Positions 17,758-27,068 of a stretch of DNA of 64,000 nt are shown piece after piece. The DNA lies in NCBI RefSeq assembly GCF_000407565.1, contig NZ_ASWI01000003.1:359001-423000 (forward strand), in the 5' to 3' direction. The notes under the pieces are model-generated. The model ran no database searches and was not told where the DNA came from. It saw only the letters and a program-made list of their open reading frames with translations. Numbering within the stretch: position 1 is the stretch's first letter; each line of letters opens with the position of its first letter. The stretch comes from Enterococcus cecorum DSM 20682 = ATCC 43198 (GTDB lineage Bacteria; Bacillota; Bacilli; Lactobacillales; Enterococcaceae). The position numbers were made by a program, and so were the translations under genes.

Positions 17758-18705
17758 ATGACAAAAGTAGTATTTATGGGCACCCCAGCTTTTTCAGTGC
17801 CAATTTTACAAGGATTAGTAGAAGCGGGGTATGAAGTTTTAGCCGTGGTCACCCAACCGGATCGACCAGTAGGCAGAAAAAAACAAATTCAATTTCCACC
17901 CGTTAAACAAGCGGCTTTAGATTTACATTTACCTGTGTATCAACCAGAAAAAATCAGCCAATCTGAAGAATTAGACGAAATTATCGCTTTAAACCCAGAT
18001 GTGATTGTGACCGCAGCTTTTGGTCAGTTTTTACCCGAAAAATTATTGCAAGTGCCACGATTTGGTGCGGTAAATGTCCATGCTTCTCTTTTACCGGCTT
18101 ATCGTGGGGGCGCTCCTGTTCATTATGCGATTATTGATGGTCAAAAAGAAACGGGTGTCACCATTATGGAAATGATTAAAAAAATGGACGCCGGTGGCAT
18201 TTATGCCCAAAGTAAGTTACCTATTACGCCACAAGATGATGTAGGTACGATGTTTGAAAAGTTAAGCCTATTAGGACGTGATTTATTATTAGAAACGTTG
18301 CCTAAAATTTTGGATGGCTTAAAACCAACTCCTCAAGAAAAAGCACGCGTCACTTTTTCTCCTAATATCACCCGTGAACAAGAAGAAATCGACTGGCAAA
18401 AGACTGCCCAACAAATTGATTGCCAAATTCGTGGAATGCATCCATGGCCGGTCGCATTTACCACTTATCAAGGCAAGCGGATGAAGATTTATCGCGCGAC
18501 TGTTCTTGAGGAAACGACGACGCAAGCACCGGGTACGATTATCGAGAAATCTAAAAAACGTCTAGTGATTGCTTGTGGTCAACAAACGACCTTAGCGATT
18601 GACGAATTACAAATTGCGGGTAAGGCGAAACAAACGATTCAAGATTTTCTAAATGGCGTCGGTCAACACGTACAAGTCGGTGAGAAAGTAGGCCTGCATG
18701 AGTAA
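17758..18705 (+). CDS. fmt: Methionyl-tRNA formyltransferase
   Basis: Formylates initiator Met-tRNA with 10-formyl-THF, 315 residues. The N-terminal catalytic domain has 'VFMGTPAFSVPIL', the active-site stretch 'NVHASLLPAYRGGAPVHYAI' (Asn and His) and 'EMIKKMDAGGIYAQ' (catalytic Asp). The C-terminal tRNA-binding domain begins near 'CQIRGMHPWPVAF'. ATG 17758 is chosen because GAGGAG precedes it; a longer in-frame reading would start within def. The end overlaps rsmB by eight bases. Confidence 0.95.
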   Translation: MTKVVFMGTPAFSVPILQGLVEAGYEVLAVVTQPDRPVGRKKQIQFPPVKQAALDLHLPVYQPEKISQSEELDEIIALNPDVIVTAAFGQFLPEKLLQVPRFGAVNVHASLLPAYRGGAPVHYAIIDGQKETGVTIMEMIKKMDAGGIYAQSKLPITPQDDVGTMFEKLSLLGRDLLLETLPKILDGLKPTPQEKARVTFSPNITREQEEIDWQKTAQQIDCQIRGMHPWPVAFTTYQGKRMKIYRATVLEETTTQAPGTIIEKSKKRLVIACGQQTTLAIDELQIAGKAKQTIQDFLNGVGQHVQVGEKVGLHE

Positions 18706-20062
18706 ACGTAAAATTCCTAGTAAAATCAAGCATTCGGTACGGTTCGTGACCTTAGATAGCTTATTAAAAGTGAAAAAAGGGGGCGCGTACTCGAATTTAT
18801 TGGTTGCACAAGCCATTGAAAGAAATCAGTTAAATCCCCAAGATGCTAAATTATATACAGAAATGCTTTACGGGACGATTGCGCGTAGAATGCTGTTAGA
18901 TTATCAACTGGCGCCTTTTATCCAAAAAGCGAAAAAAGTCGATGATTGGGTATTGGCATTATTAGAAATGTCTTTATATCAATTAAATTATTTGGATAAA
19001 GTGCCAAGCCATGCGATTTTCAATGAAGCGGTGGAGATTGCTAAGGTGAAGGGAAATCCTGGGATCGCCAAATTTGTCAATGGCGTCTTGCGTAATATTC
19101 AACGACAAGGCGTCCCAACTGTTGAACAAATTCAAGATCCAATAGAGCGTTTAAGTGTGAAAATCAGTATGCCGAAGTGGCTCGTGGAAAAGTTGGTCGC
19201 ACAAATTGGCATAGAAGAAACCGAAAAATTAGGCTTATCTTTATTTGAACCAAGTCATGTTTCTGCTCGAGTGAATCCGGCTTTGATTAGTCGTACCCAA
19301 GCTATTGAGCAGTTAGCTACAGAAGGCATTGAAGCGCGCGAAAGTACGGTGGCACCAGATGGCATTGTGGCGCAAAAAGGCTTTCTAGCAGGGAGTACGT
19401 TGTTTAAGCAAGGTGCTATGACCATTCAAGATGAAAGCTCGATGTTGGTGGCCCGTGCATTAGAAGTTCAAGGCAATAGTCAGGTCTTGGATGCATGTGC
19501 GGCTCCAGGTGGTAAGACCACGCATATTGCGAGCTTTTTAGATCAAGCAGCCGGCGGAAAAGTCACGGCTTTAGATATCCATGATCATAAAATTAAGCTC
19601 ATCCAAGAAAATGCCGCGCGTCTACATGTAGATGAGGTTGTACATGCAGTCAAAATGGATGCCAAAACCATTCATGAGCATTTTAAACCTAATAGCTTTG
19701 ATCGTATTTTAGTGGATGCACCTTGCTCTGGCCTTGGTTTAATGCGCCGAAAACCAGATATTAAGTACCAAAAAACGGTTGAAGATTTTAAACAATTGCC
19801 AAAAATTCAATTACAAATACTAAAAAGTGCCGCAAGTGTGTTAAAATCAAAGGGAAGATTAGTCTATAGCACTTGTACAATTGCACCGGAAGAAAATCAA
19901 GGGGTAGTGATGCAATTTTTACAGGAGAATCCAGACTTTTCACTGGTAGCGCCTGAAATTTTTGCCCATTTACCTCAAAGTGTGCACAATCAAATGTTGA
20001 CGATTTATCCACATCAGTATCAAACAGACGGCTTTTTTATTGCAGTCTTAGAGAAAAAATAG
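18698..20062 (+). CDS. rsmB: 16S rRNA m5C967 methyltransferase RsmB
   Basis: A 454-residue SAM-dependent enzyme that methylates C967 (E. coli numbering) of 16S rRNA. It has an N-terminal NusB-like RNA-binding domain (about residues 5-140, 'HAIFNEAVEIAK'), then the Rossmann methyltransferase with motif I 'LDACAAPGGKTTHIAS', the motif IV Cys in 'VDAPCSGLGLMRRKPD', and the catalytic Cys in 'YSTCTIAPEENQ'. It overlaps fmt by eight bases, indicating coupled translation. Confidence 0.95.
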   Translation: MSKRKIPSKIKHSVRFVTLDSLLKVKKGGAYSNLLVAQAIERNQLNPQDAKLYTEMLYGTIARRMLLDYQLAPFIQKAKKVDDWVLALLEMSLYQLNYLDKVPSHAIFNEAVEIAKVKGNPGIAKFVNGVLRNIQRQGVPTVEQIQDPIERLSVKISMPKWLVEKLVAQIGIEETEKLGLSLFEPSHVSARVNPALISRTQAIEQLATEGIEARESTVAPDGIVAQKGFLAGSTLFKQGAMTIQDESSMLVARALEVQGNSQVLDACAAPGGKTTHIASFLDQAAGGKVTALDIHDHKIKLIQENAARLHVDEVVHAVKMDAKTIHEHFKPNSFDRILVDAPCSGLGLMRRKPDIKYQKTVEDFKQLPKIQLQILKSAASVLKSKGRLVYSTCTIAPEENQGVVMQFLQENPDFSLVAPEIFAHLPQSVHNQMLTIYPHQYQTDGFFIAVLEKK

Positions 20063-20104
20063 GAAAATCGCGTGACAAGTGACGATTTTAAAGAGGTGAG
20101 AGCG

Positions 20105-20851
20105 ATGGAAATTCGTTTTTTAAGTGACGTCGGTAAAAAGCGTAATACCAATCAGGATTATGCAGATGTCTATTACAATCAAGCTAATTATCCTTTAGCA
20201 ATTTTGGCTGATGGGATGGGGGGCCATCAAGCAGGCGATGTCGCTAGCAAAAAAGCCGTAGAAGAGCTCGGGGCTGCCTGGCAAGCAAGTGAAATCACTG
20301 ATCCAGAAAAATGCGCGCAATGGTTGATTCAACAAATTCAAATCGAAAACCAAGCTATTTTTGAAATGGGTGCTGGCGCTGTCGAATTAGCTGGGATGGG
20401 GACGACAATTGTTGCTGTAGCCATTTTCGAAGATCAATTTACGATTGCCCATGTAGGAGATAGTCGTATTTATCTTTTACGTTCAGGCAAATTACAGCAA
20501 TTAACTGAGGACCACTCGCTAGTTAATGAATTGGTCAAATCAGGAGAAATTACCCAAGAACAAGCAGCCAATCATCCGCGTAAAAATGTCTTATTGCGCT
20601 CAGTCGGTATGCCCGGTATGGTCGAAGTGGATGTTGCCAGTTTTTATTTACAGTCTAGAGATTATCTCGTGCTTTGTTCAGATGGCTTGACGAATATGGT
20701 CAGTGATGCCGAAATCGCCAATACCATACTTTTTGCTGAAAACTTAGAAGAAGCCTTGCAATCATTAGTTCAAAAAGCCAACGATGCGGGTGGTTTAGAC
20801 AATATTACAGCCGTAGTTATTTCTTTAGGAGGTGAAAGGGATGCCGACTGA
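20105..20851 (+). CDS. stp: PP2C-type serine/threonine phosphatase Stp/PrpC
   Basis: Dephosphorylates targets of the PrkC kinase, 248 residues. The PP2C metal-binding motifs are seen: '[14 protein letters not shown]', '[14 protein letters not shown]', '[10 protein letters not shown]', 'SDGLTNMV' and '[11 protein letters not shown]'. ATG 20105 is preferred because AGAGGTGAGAG precedes it and the product then starts [13 protein letters not shown] as in homologues. It overlaps prkC by 11 bases, coupling phosphatase and kinase expression. Confidence 0.95.
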   Translation: MEIRFLSDVGKKRNTNQDYADVYYNQANYPLAILADGMGGHQAGDVASKKAVEELGAAWQASEITDPEKCAQWLIQQIQIENQAIFEMGAGAVELAGMGTTIVAVAIFEDQFTIAHVGDSRIYLLRSGKLQQLTEDHSLVNELVKSGEITQEQAANHPRKNVLLRSVGMPGMVEVDVASFYLQSRDYLVLCSDGLTNMVSDAEIANTILFAENLEEALQSLVQKANDAGGLDNITAVVISLGGERDAD

Positions 20852-23048
20852 AATCGGGAAAAAGTTTAATGGTCGCTACTTGATTTTAGGCAATATCGGT
20901 AGCGGGGGTATGGCCAATGTCTTTTTAGCCCGTGATTTGATTTTGGACCGCGAAGTAGCGATTAAAGTGTTGCGTTATGACTTTTTAAATGATCAATCAG
21001 CTATCCGTCGTTTCCAAAGAGAGATGCTTGCTTCCACAGAGTTAGTCCATCCAAATATTGTGACGGTCTATGATGCAGGTCAAGAAGGCGAAACGCAATT
21101 TTTAGTGATGGAATACGTGAAGGGGATGGATTTGAAGCGTTATATCCAGACGCAGTATCCAATTCCTTATGGCCGTATTGTGGATATTATGCAACAGATT
21201 TTGTCTGCGGTAGCCTTGGCCCATCAGCATCGGATTATTCACCGCGATTTAAAACCACAAAATATCTTAATCGATGAATCTGGTACGGTGAAGATTACGG
21301 ACTTTGGGATTGCGGTGGCGTTATCTGAAACTTCCATTACCCAAACCAATAGTATGTTAGGTTCAGTGCATTACCTTTCTCCTGAACAAGCGAGAGGAAG
21401 TATGGCTACGAACCAATCAGATATTTATGCAATTGGGATTATCTTGTATGAAATGTTGACAGGAAAAGTGCCGTTTGACGGTGAATCTGCGGTAACGATT
21501 GCGCTGAAGCATTTTCAAGAAGAGATTCCATCTGTGCGCTTATATGATCGTCATGTGCCGCAATCTTTGGAAAATGTCGTCTTAAAAGCCACAGCGAAAG
21601 ATCCTATCGACCGTTATCAAAGTGCAGAGGAAATGAGCGCTGATTTGGCTACAGCATTGGATCCAAGTCGCTTAAATGAACCTGCCTGGCATCCAGCAAA
21701 TCATGTCGAAGAAACCAAGGTCCTACCAAATCTAACAGAACAAATGCCAAGTGTGGCACCAGCGGTAGAAGTCACAACGCCGCCAGAAAAAGATATCGAG
21801 GAAAAACCAAAGCCGGCGAAAAAGAAAAATAAAGACCAAAAGCCTAAGAGTAAGAAAAAATGGTTATTTTTAGGTATCGTAGCCATTTTAGTCGTGGGGA
21901 TTGCAGCCATTGCCTTTAGTGTTTTAGGTGGCGGTAAAAATGAGATTAGCGTGCCAGATGTCAGCAATCTATCCGAATCCGCCGCAAGAAGCAAGTTACA
22001 AGAAGCTGGATTAAAAGCAGCTGGGCAAACGGAAGAAATCACCAGTGATAAAATACCAGAAGGCAAAGTAGTCAAGACAAATCCTGAAGCCAAAGCGATT
22101 GTGCAAAAGGGCCGCGAAGTTGTGCTTTATATCAGTACCGGTGGACGCAAGATTAAGATGAAAGACTACACCGATATGGAGTATAAAGAGGCGGTTGAAG
22201 CACTGGTAAAACTTGATTTTAAAGAAAGCAAGATTAAGAAAAAAGAAGAATACAGTGATACGGTTGAAAAAGGGAAGATTATCTCACAAACGCCTGAAGC
22301 GAACAGTGAAGTGACGCCAGATAAGACTTCGGTTAAATTTGTAGTCAGCAAAGGGGCCAAACCAATCAAGATTAGCGATTATGTTGGCATGACGATAAAT
22401 GAAGCCTTACTTGATTTGGCGAATAATGGTATCAATGAATCACAAGTCGAACCAACCCAACAAGAAAGTGATAAAGAAGCTGGCACGATTTTAAGTCAAA
22501 CACCTTCTGCTGGTTCTAGTGTGACACCAGGTAATACGATGATTTATTTTGTGGTTAGCTCAGGACCAAATGAAGTCAGTGTTCCTGATTTTACGGGAAT
22601 GAGTAAATCAGAAGCCCAAAACGCCGCTAAAGAAGCAGGTTTGACAGCTAACTTTGAAGAAGATTATGATAACCAAGTCCCAGCTGGCCAAGTCATTCGC
22701 TCTAATCCTAGTGCAGGTGAAAAAGTGAAGAAAAATAGTAGCGTGACTGTGACACTTTCTAAAGGTAGCAACTTAAGTAATTTCACTGTGGATGTCGTTG
22801 CAAACTTCACAGGTGGCGAAAATGATAGCAACGGCCAAACCATCACCATCTGGCTAAAAGATGCTAGCACCGGTGATGTGAGAAAACAAGTCCAATCCTT
22901 TATCGTGGATTCGTCCAGTAATTATAAACGAGTGAGTGTCGATGTTTCAGTCGCTCACGGTGGTACAGCAACCATCTATGCCCAAAGAGATAACGGTAAA
23001 GAAGTCTCAATGGTTGTCTCTAAAGCGACCACTATCCAAGTACCATAA
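20841..23048 (+). CDS. prkC: PASTA-domain serine/threonine kinase PrkC/StkP
   Basis: A membrane sensor kinase that reads muropeptides and controls cell division, wall synthesis and virulence, 735 residues. The kinase domain (about 1-270) has the glycine loop '[11 protein letters not shown]', Lys in 'EVAIKVLR', '[10 protein letters not shown]' and 'TDFGIAVA'. A Lys-rich juxtamembrane stretch, one membrane helix (about residue 340-360), and four PASTA repeats follow, beginning near '[10 protein letters not shown]', '[10 protein letters not shown]', '[10 protein letters not shown]' and '[10 protein letters not shown]'. A C-terminal domain of about 90 residues ends the protein. ATG 20841 follows GGAGGTG. 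A terminator follows directly, so the usual rsgA-rpe-thiN genes are not downstream here. Confidence 0.95.
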   Translation: MPTEIGKKFNGRYLILGNIGSGGMANVFLARDLILDREVAIKVLRYDFLNDQSAIRRFQREMLASTELVHPNIVTVYDAGQEGETQFLVMEYVKGMDLKRYIQTQYPIPYGRIVDIMQQILSAVALAHQHRIIHRDLKPQNILIDESGTVKITDFGIAVALSETSITQTNSMLGSVHYLSPEQARGSMATNQSDIYAIGIILYEMLTGKVPFDGESAVTIALKHFQEEIPSVRLYDRHVPQSLENVVLKATAKDPIDRYQSAEEMSADLATALDPSRLNEPAWHPANHVEETKVLPNLTEQMPSVAPAVEVTTPPEKDIEEKPKPAKKKNKDQKPKSKKKWLFLGIVAILVVGIAAIAFSVLGGGKNEISVPDVSNLSESAARSKLQEAGLKAAGQTEEITSDKIPEGKVVKTNPEAKAIVQKGREVVLYISTGGRKIKMKDYTDMEYKEAVEALVKLDFKESKIKKKEEYSDTVEKGKIISQTPEANSEVTPDKTSVKFVVSKGAKPIKISDYVGMTINEALLDLANNGINESQVEPTQQESDKEAGTILSQTPSAGSSVTPGNTMIYFVVSSGPNEVSVPDFTGMSKSEAQNAAKEAGLTANFEEDYDNQVPAGQVIRSNPSAGEKVKKNSSVTVTLSKGSNLSNFTVDVVANFTGGENDSNGQTITIWLKDASTGDVRKQVQSFIVDSSSNYKRVSVDVSVAHGGTATIYAQRDNGKEVSMVVSKATTIQVP

Positions 23049-23056
23049 AAATATAG

Positions 23057-23093
23057 CCTAGCTAGACATCAAACGTTTAGCTAGGATTTTTTT
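23057..23093 (+). terminator. Terminator of the priA-prkC operon
   Basis: CCTAGCTA (23057-23064) pairs with TAGCTAGG (23078-23085), followed by A and seven T. Confidence 0.85.
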
Positions 23094-23164
23094 ACATCTT
23101 AAGCCGTATCGTGTTGTCTCAATCTTCTTGGTATAATGAGGAAAAGACGGAAAGGAATGAAAAA

Positions 23165-23421
23165 ATGAAAAAGTTAGTCATGGTCAGTGTGTTAGGTATC
23201 GGCTTAGTATTACTAGGTGCCTGTGGGAATAAACAATTTTTTGATACGACTTATACGTTTAACTACGCGATGGTCAAATTAGTAGATGGCACGATAAAAA
23301 AGGCAAGGTAGCCACGTGGGATGATTATGAAGGAGAGCAATTACAAATCAAATTTGAGGAGGGCACGACTGTACTTGTAAATTCAACTAATGCGGTGCTA
23401 TCCGTTAATCCAATTAAATAA
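23165..23421 (+). pseudogene. Small lipoprotein gene interrupted by a -1 frameshift at A-AAA-AAG
   Basis: ATG 23165 opens MKKLVMVSVLGIGLVLLGAC, a good lipoprotein signal with Cys20 as anchor, then NKQFFDTTYTFNYAMVKLVDGTIKKAR and a stop. A -1 shift at the run A-AAA-AAG (23296-23302, in the zero frame as ATA AAA AAG) continues GKVATWDDYEGEQLQIKFEE... to a stop at 23421. The joined product resembles a family of ~85-residue lipoproteins I have seen with 'FNYAIIKLPNGTIVEGKVESWKDYE', so the two halves belong together. The heptamer is the classical -1 slippery type, so programmed frameshifting, phase variation or simple gene decay are all possible. Without the shift a 48-residue lipopeptide results. 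Confidence 0.65.
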
Positions 23422-23429
23422 CAAAAAAT

Positions 23430-23465
23430 CGCCTGTGTTTGTTGCGATACAGACGGTTTTATTTG
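23430..23465 (+). terminator. Probable terminator
   Basis: CGCCTGT (23430-23436) pairs with ACAGACG (23449-23455) with one mismatch, followed by GTTTTATTTGATTTTTT. Confidence 0.55.
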
Positions 23466-23565
23466 ATTTTTTAGTTTATCAGCAAGTTAGCTGTAGCCTC
23501 GCTAAAAATAATAAAGCCCTTTTGATACATAATAGTTGCAACATTTGAGTGTTTCGACTATCATG

Positions 23566-23601
23566 TTTTTATCAACTGATAAATTTATTAGTTGATAAAA
23601 A
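23566..23601 (+). promoter_or_regulatory. Twin palindromic operator of the HrtBA-like operon
   Basis: TTATCAACTGATAA (23569-23582) and TTATTAGTTGATAA (23586-23599) are two 14-base near-palindromes, and the whole block TTTTTATCAACT...AGTTGATAAAAA is itself an inverted repeat. It lies 21 bases before the permease ATG. Tandem 14-mers of this kind suit a TetR dimer pair; the TetR gene at 25928 is the natural candidate (inference). Confidence 0.65.
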
Positions 23602-23621
23602 TTGAAAAATGAGGTGTAAGT

Positions 23622-24689
23622 ATGTTTTTAGCAATCAATGAAATGAAACATTCAAAGTTACGCTATGCTCTCGTGATTGGCGTAGTTTTTTTAATTGCTT
23701 ATTTAGTCTTTTTCTTAACCGGTCTAGCCTATGGATTGGCGCAAGAAAATCGTACAGCAGTAGATAAATGGCAGGCAGATCGTATTTTATTATCCGACGA
23801 GGCTAATGGAAAGCTAAATATGTCGATGTTAACGATGGATGATTATGAATCAGTGAAAGCAGAGGATAAAGCGGCATTGGCACAGTTTCCTGGCATTGTG
23901 TATCAAAAAGGAAAGAAGAACCAACAAATCAATGTCAGCTTTTTTGGCATAGAAGCAGATGAATTTTTGGCGCCTAATTTGGTGAAAGGGCGCATGTTCA
24001 AAAATACTGGTGAAGTAGTAGTTAATGATAGTCTAGCAAAAGAAGATGGACTGCAAGTGGGAGATCAGTTAAAAGTGGCTGGTAGTAAACAAACGTTAAA
24101 GATTGTTGGTTTTACCGATGAAGCGATGTATAATGTAGCACCTGTCATTTATATGAGTCTGGCTGATTTTCAAGAAATTCGTTTTAATCAGATTTTACCT
24201 AAAGAGGCACAAAAGATTAATGCGATTGTACTGAGAGAAAAACCAAAACAAGTAGCAAATCATCTAGAAGAAATAAAAATCAGTGACTTTATTGATGACT
24301 TACCTGGTTATCGCGCACAAAATTTAACCTTTGCCTTTATGATTGGCTTTTTAATTGTTATCGCGGCGATTGTGATTGGCATTTTCATCTATATTTTAAC
24401 GATGCAAAAACAGGCCATTTTCGGCGTGATGAAAGCCCAAGGTATTTCGAATTTCTTCATTGCTCGTAGCGTATTTGTACAGACGGCGATTTTAGCTTTT
24501 GTCGGTATTGTCTTAGGCTTAGCGCTGACCTATTTGAGTTCGCTTGTCTTGCCTGCTGCGGTACCTTTTGCCATTTTCTGGGGCTTATATCTCGCAGTTA
24601 GTGTCGGCATGTGGGTGATTGCCATTTTAAGTGCGGTCTTTTCTGTCAGCACAGTAGTAAAAATCGATCCATTACAAGCAATCAGTTAG
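23622..24689 (+). CDS. hrtB: ABC transporter permease, HrtB-like (FtsX/MacB type)
   Basis: A 355-residue membrane subunit with the MacB topology: helix 1 (about residues 15-37), a large extracytoplasmic domain (about 40-235), then three helices near 'AFMIGFLIVIAAIVIGIFIYI', 'ARSVFVQTAILAFVGIVLGLAL' and the C-terminus. The cytoplasmic stretch 'MQKQAIFGVMKAQGISN' is the usual coupling region. With the ATPase 12 bases downstream it matches HrtBA, which extrudes heme in lactic acid bacteria and staphylococci. In E. faecalis hrtBA is controlled by a TetR regulator, and a TetR gene lies nearby here. A peptide or antimicrobial exporter remains the alternative. Confidence 0.75.
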   Translation: MFLAINEMKHSKLRYALVIGVVFLIAYLVFFLTGLAYGLAQENRTAVDKWQADRILLSDEANGKLNMSMLTMDDYESVKAEDKAALAQFPGIVYQKGKKNQQINVSFFGIEADEFLAPNLVKGRMFKNTGEVVVNDSLAKEDGLQVGDQLKVAGSKQTLKIVGFTDEAMYNVAPVIYMSLADFQEIRFNQILPKEAQKINAIVLREKPKQVANHLEEIKISDFIDDLPGYRAQNLTFAFMIGFLIVIAAIVIGIFIYILTMQKQAIFGVMKAQGISNFFIARSVFVQTAILAFVGIVLGLALTYLSSLVLPAAVPFAIFWGLYLAVSVGMWVIAILSAVFSVSTVVKIDPLQAIS

Positions 24690-24701
24690 GAGGATTTATT
24701 G

Positions 24702-25373
24702 ATGCAAGCAATAGAATTTAGAAATGTCCGTAAAGAATATCAAGACGGTTCACAAATCATTCAAGCACTCAAACCAACGAATTTGGTGATTAACAAGGGC
24801 GAATTTGTTGCAATTGTCGGTCCATCTGGTTCAGGAAAAAGCACGTTTTTAACTTTAGCAGGAGGCTTACTAACGCCGAGCGAAGGTGAAATTTTGGTGA
24901 ATAATCAGCCATTTAGTCAAGTAGCAGAGAAAAAGCGAGCGCAATTACGTTTTAAAGAAATTGGATTCATTCTACAAAGCTCTAACTTGATTCCGTTTTT
25001 GACGATTGAAGACCAAATGCGTTTGGTAGATAAAATTACGCATCAACCACGACCACAATTGGTACAGGAATTGTTTGAGCAACTATCTATTCAACATTTA
25101 GCAAAAAAATATCCGGAAAACTTATCCGGTGGGGAACGTCAGCGAGTCGCCATTGCCAGAGCGCTGTATAATGATCCGACAATTATCTTAGCCGACGAAC
25201 CGACAGCAAGTCTAGATTCTGCCCGTGCCTTTGAGGTGGTGGAACTATTAGCGAAAGAAACCAAGCTGAAAAATAAAGCAACGATTATGGTTACGCATGA
25301 TATTCGTATGACTAAGTATTGCGACCGTATTTTTGAAATGAAAGATGGCGTACTAACAGAAAAATTAGCGTAA
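24702..25373 (+). CDS. hrtA: ABC transporter ATP-binding protein, HrtA-like
   Basis: The ATPase partner of the FtsX-type permease, 223 residues. Walker A is 'GPSGSGKSTFL', the signature 'LSGGERQRVAIARAL', Walker B 'IILADEPTASLDS' and the H-loop 'MVTHDIRM'. It belongs to the LolD/MacB ATPase group. ATG 24702 follows TAGGAGG. Order and spacing to the permease support a two-gene operon for heme detoxification, as assigned by resemblance to HrtBA. Confidence 0.8.
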   Translation: MQAIEFRNVRKEYQDGSQIIQALKPTNLVINKGEFVAIVGPSGSGKSTFLTLAGGLLTPSEGEILVNNQPFSQVAEKKRAQLRFKEIGFILQSSNLIPFLTIEDQMRLVDKITHQPRPQLVQELFEQLSIQHLAKKYPENLSGGERQRVAIARALYNDPTIILADEPTASLDSARAFEVVELLAKETKLKNKATIMVTHDIRMTKYCDRIFEMKDGVLTEKLA

Positions 25374-25424
25374 CAATTGTATTTTTTGTTTTAGTGATAA
25401 AGTGAGCATGAGGAAGTGATAAAC

Positions 25425-25808
25425 ATGAATCGTGCAAAAAAACTATTAAAATCAGAGACGTTCAATGAGGAAAAAGAAGTTAAGTCTAAGTTGCAAACCT
25501 ATCGAATTATAGCGCTAGTTTTAGCAGTCTTTAGCTTTATCTGTTACATATTATACCGTCAATTAGATGCTCAAGTATTCGGAATTATCGCGACTGTTGG
25601 TGTATTAGTATTTTGGCTAGATTGTTACTTATGGGCTTTTAAAGGATTTGTGTCAGAGCGTGGTAAAAAGACGGGTTTGCTCATTTGGCATGAAAAATAT
25701 CCTACAGGGTGGGGAGCAAGTTTCAATCCATATACTGTAGTAGGGGAAATTTGTTGGTTACTGATGGCATTTCCTTTTTTTAAAATATTAGTGGATTTTA
25801 TCTATTGA
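25425..25808 (+). CDS. Membrane protein of unknown function (127 aa)
   Basis: I do not recognise this protein. It starts MNRAKKLLKSETFNEEKEVKSK, has a basic cytoplasmic N-terminus, two closely spaced helices (about residues 30-48 and 53-75) and a C-terminal hydrophobic segment ('VGEICWLLMAFPFFKILVDFIY'). ATG 25425 is used because AGGAAGTGA lies just upstream. It sits between the HrtBA-like genes and the TetR regulator and is followed by a terminator, so it may belong to the same transcript or be separate. Confidence 0.6.
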   Translation: MNRAKKLLKSETFNEEKEVKSKLQTYRIIALVLAVFSFICYILYRQLDAQVFGIIATVGVLVFWLDCYLWAFKGFVSERGKKTGLLIWHEKYPTGWGASFNPYTVVGEICWLLMAFPFFKILVDFIY

Positions 25809-25815
25809 ATCTAAC

Positions 25816-25846
25816 AAGCTAGCTTCAAATTAGGGCTAGCTTTTTT
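25816..25846 (+). terminator. Terminator
   Basis: AAGCTAGC (25816-25823) pairs with GCTAGCTT (25835-25842), followed by TTTT. Confidence 0.85.
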
Positions 25847-25927
25847 CTTTGCATTTAATCAAAATAAGTGAATATTTCCCTGGAAAAATGCTAAAATAGA
25901 AGTAAAGAGATAGAAAGAAGGTTAGAA

Positions 25928-26491
25928 ATGAGGGAGGATTTACGTGAGACAATTTTAGCTTCGTCTGCGGAATTGTTTTTATCACAGGGATTTAAGGCAA
26001 CTTCAACTCGCCAAATTGCCCAAAAAGTCGGGATTACTCAGCCTAATTTATATTATCATTTTCCGAATAAAGAAGAATTGTACGTCGCTGTTGTGGAGCA
26101 TATTTCCCAACAATTAGCCACTGAGTTGAATTTATTAGCTGCCAAAGATTTACCACTAAAAGAAAAATTAGTGGAGATGGCCAGTTTCTTACAAAAGGAA
26201 TACCACTTTGATTTTGCACAGATGTTAAAGGATATTCATAATGAGTTGCCTAGAGAATCGATGGTACGCTTATTAATGGTTTGGCAAGAGAGTTATCAAG
26301 CGCCATTTATCAAGGTATTAACGAGTGGAAAAGAGCCTTTACGTCAGGGGTTAAATGAAGAAGTCTTGGTCACGCAGCTCTTTACATTATTGGCGAGTTA
26401 TACGATGGTTCGTCCCACTGGGCATGCGAAAAAGCAAGTTCCACTCGAGCAGGTCATTGATTTATTTTTATATGGGGCTATCAAGCGTTAG
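25928..26491 (+). CDS. TetR-family regulator, probably controlling the HrtBA-like exporter
   Basis: A 187-residue TetR protein. The helix-turn-helix is clear near the N-terminus: 'ILASSAELFLSQGFKATSTRQIAQKVGITQPNLYYHFPNKEELY'. The ligand domain is about residues 60-187 and shows no obvious metal site. In E. faecalis the heme sensor FhtR is a TetR protein that represses hrtBA; this gene's position 0.5 kb after the HrtBA-like pair, and the TetR-style twin palindromes before hrtB, fit that role. Identification as an FhtR equivalent is inference; TetR-family ligands cannot be read from sequence. Confidence 0.75.
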   Translation: MREDLRETILASSAELFLSQGFKATSTRQIAQKVGITQPNLYYHFPNKEELYVAVVEHISQQLATELNLLAAKDLPLKEKLVEMASFLQKEYHFDFAQMLKDIHNELPRESMVRLLMVWQESYQAPFIKVLTSGKEPLRQGLNEEVLVTQLFTLLASYTMVRPTGHAKKQVPLEQVIDLFLYGAIKR

Positions 26492-26512
26492 ATAGGAGCA
26501 AAGGCGAGTTTT

Positions 26513-26561
26513 TTGCTAATTATGTAAATTTTCTGTATAATTAAGGTCAATATTAGTCAAG
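26513..26561 (+). promoter_or_regulatory. Promoter and CtsR operator of ctsR-clpC
   Basis: TTGCTA (26513-26518) and TATAAT (26536-26541) are spaced 17 bases. GGTCAA-TATT-AGTCAA (26545-26560) matches the CtsR heptad repeat (GGTCAAA-NNN-RGTCAAA) closely and overlaps the start site, so autorepression and heat induction are expected. Confidence 0.8.
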
Positions 26562-26574
26562 GAAGGTGGATGAG

Positions 26575-27033
26575 ATGAGCAATCAGAATACCTCGGATTT
26601 AATCGAAGCCTATTTAAAGAAGTTTTTAGAAGAACAAGCCGCTATTGAGATTCGCCGTGCGGAAATGGCTCACTTGTTTGATTGCGTACCTTCACAGATT
26701 AATTATGTGATTAATACACGTTTCACCATTCAGCAAGGATATAACGTCATCAGCAAACGTGGTGGTGGAGGCTATATCCGCATTGAAAAGGTACAAATCA
26801 GCAATCACCAAGCCTTTTTAGCTAGTTTGGATCAATTATTTGAGGATTATTTATCAGAAAATGATGCCAAGGCGATGATTCAAAAATTATACGAGGAAGA
26901 TTTATTAACGCAGCGTGAAGGCAATCTTTTGTCATCATTATTTTCAAAACAAGGGATTAATCACCCCGATGATCAACGAATTCGCGCACAGTTAATGCAT
27001 GCGTTATTACAGCGTTTAAGTTATGAAAATTAA
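26575..27033 (+). CDS. ctsR: Class III heat-shock repressor CtsR
   Basis: Represses clp genes under normal temperature, 152 residues. It begins MSNQNTSDLIEAYLKKFLEEQ, contains the winged HTH 'RAEMAHLFDCVPSQINYVINTRFT', and has the heat-sensing glycine wing 'SKRGGGGYIRI'. The C-terminal dimer and McsB/ClpC-interacting domain follows. ATG 26575 fits the family start and the GGAAGG RBS. The genes mcsA and mcsB, present in Bacillus operons, are missing: clpC follows directly, the usual lactic-acid-bacterial layout. Confidence 0.95.
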   Translation: MSNQNTSDLIEAYLKKFLEEQAAIEIRRAEMAHLFDCVPSQINYVINTRFTIQQGYNVISKRGGGGYIRIEKVQISNHQAFLASLDQLFEDYLSENDAKAMIQKLYEEDLLTQREGNLLSSLFSKQGINHPDDQRIRAQLMHALLQRLSYEN

Positions 27034-27068
27034 GCTAGATAGCTAGAGATATGAAGGGGGCATGAAAA

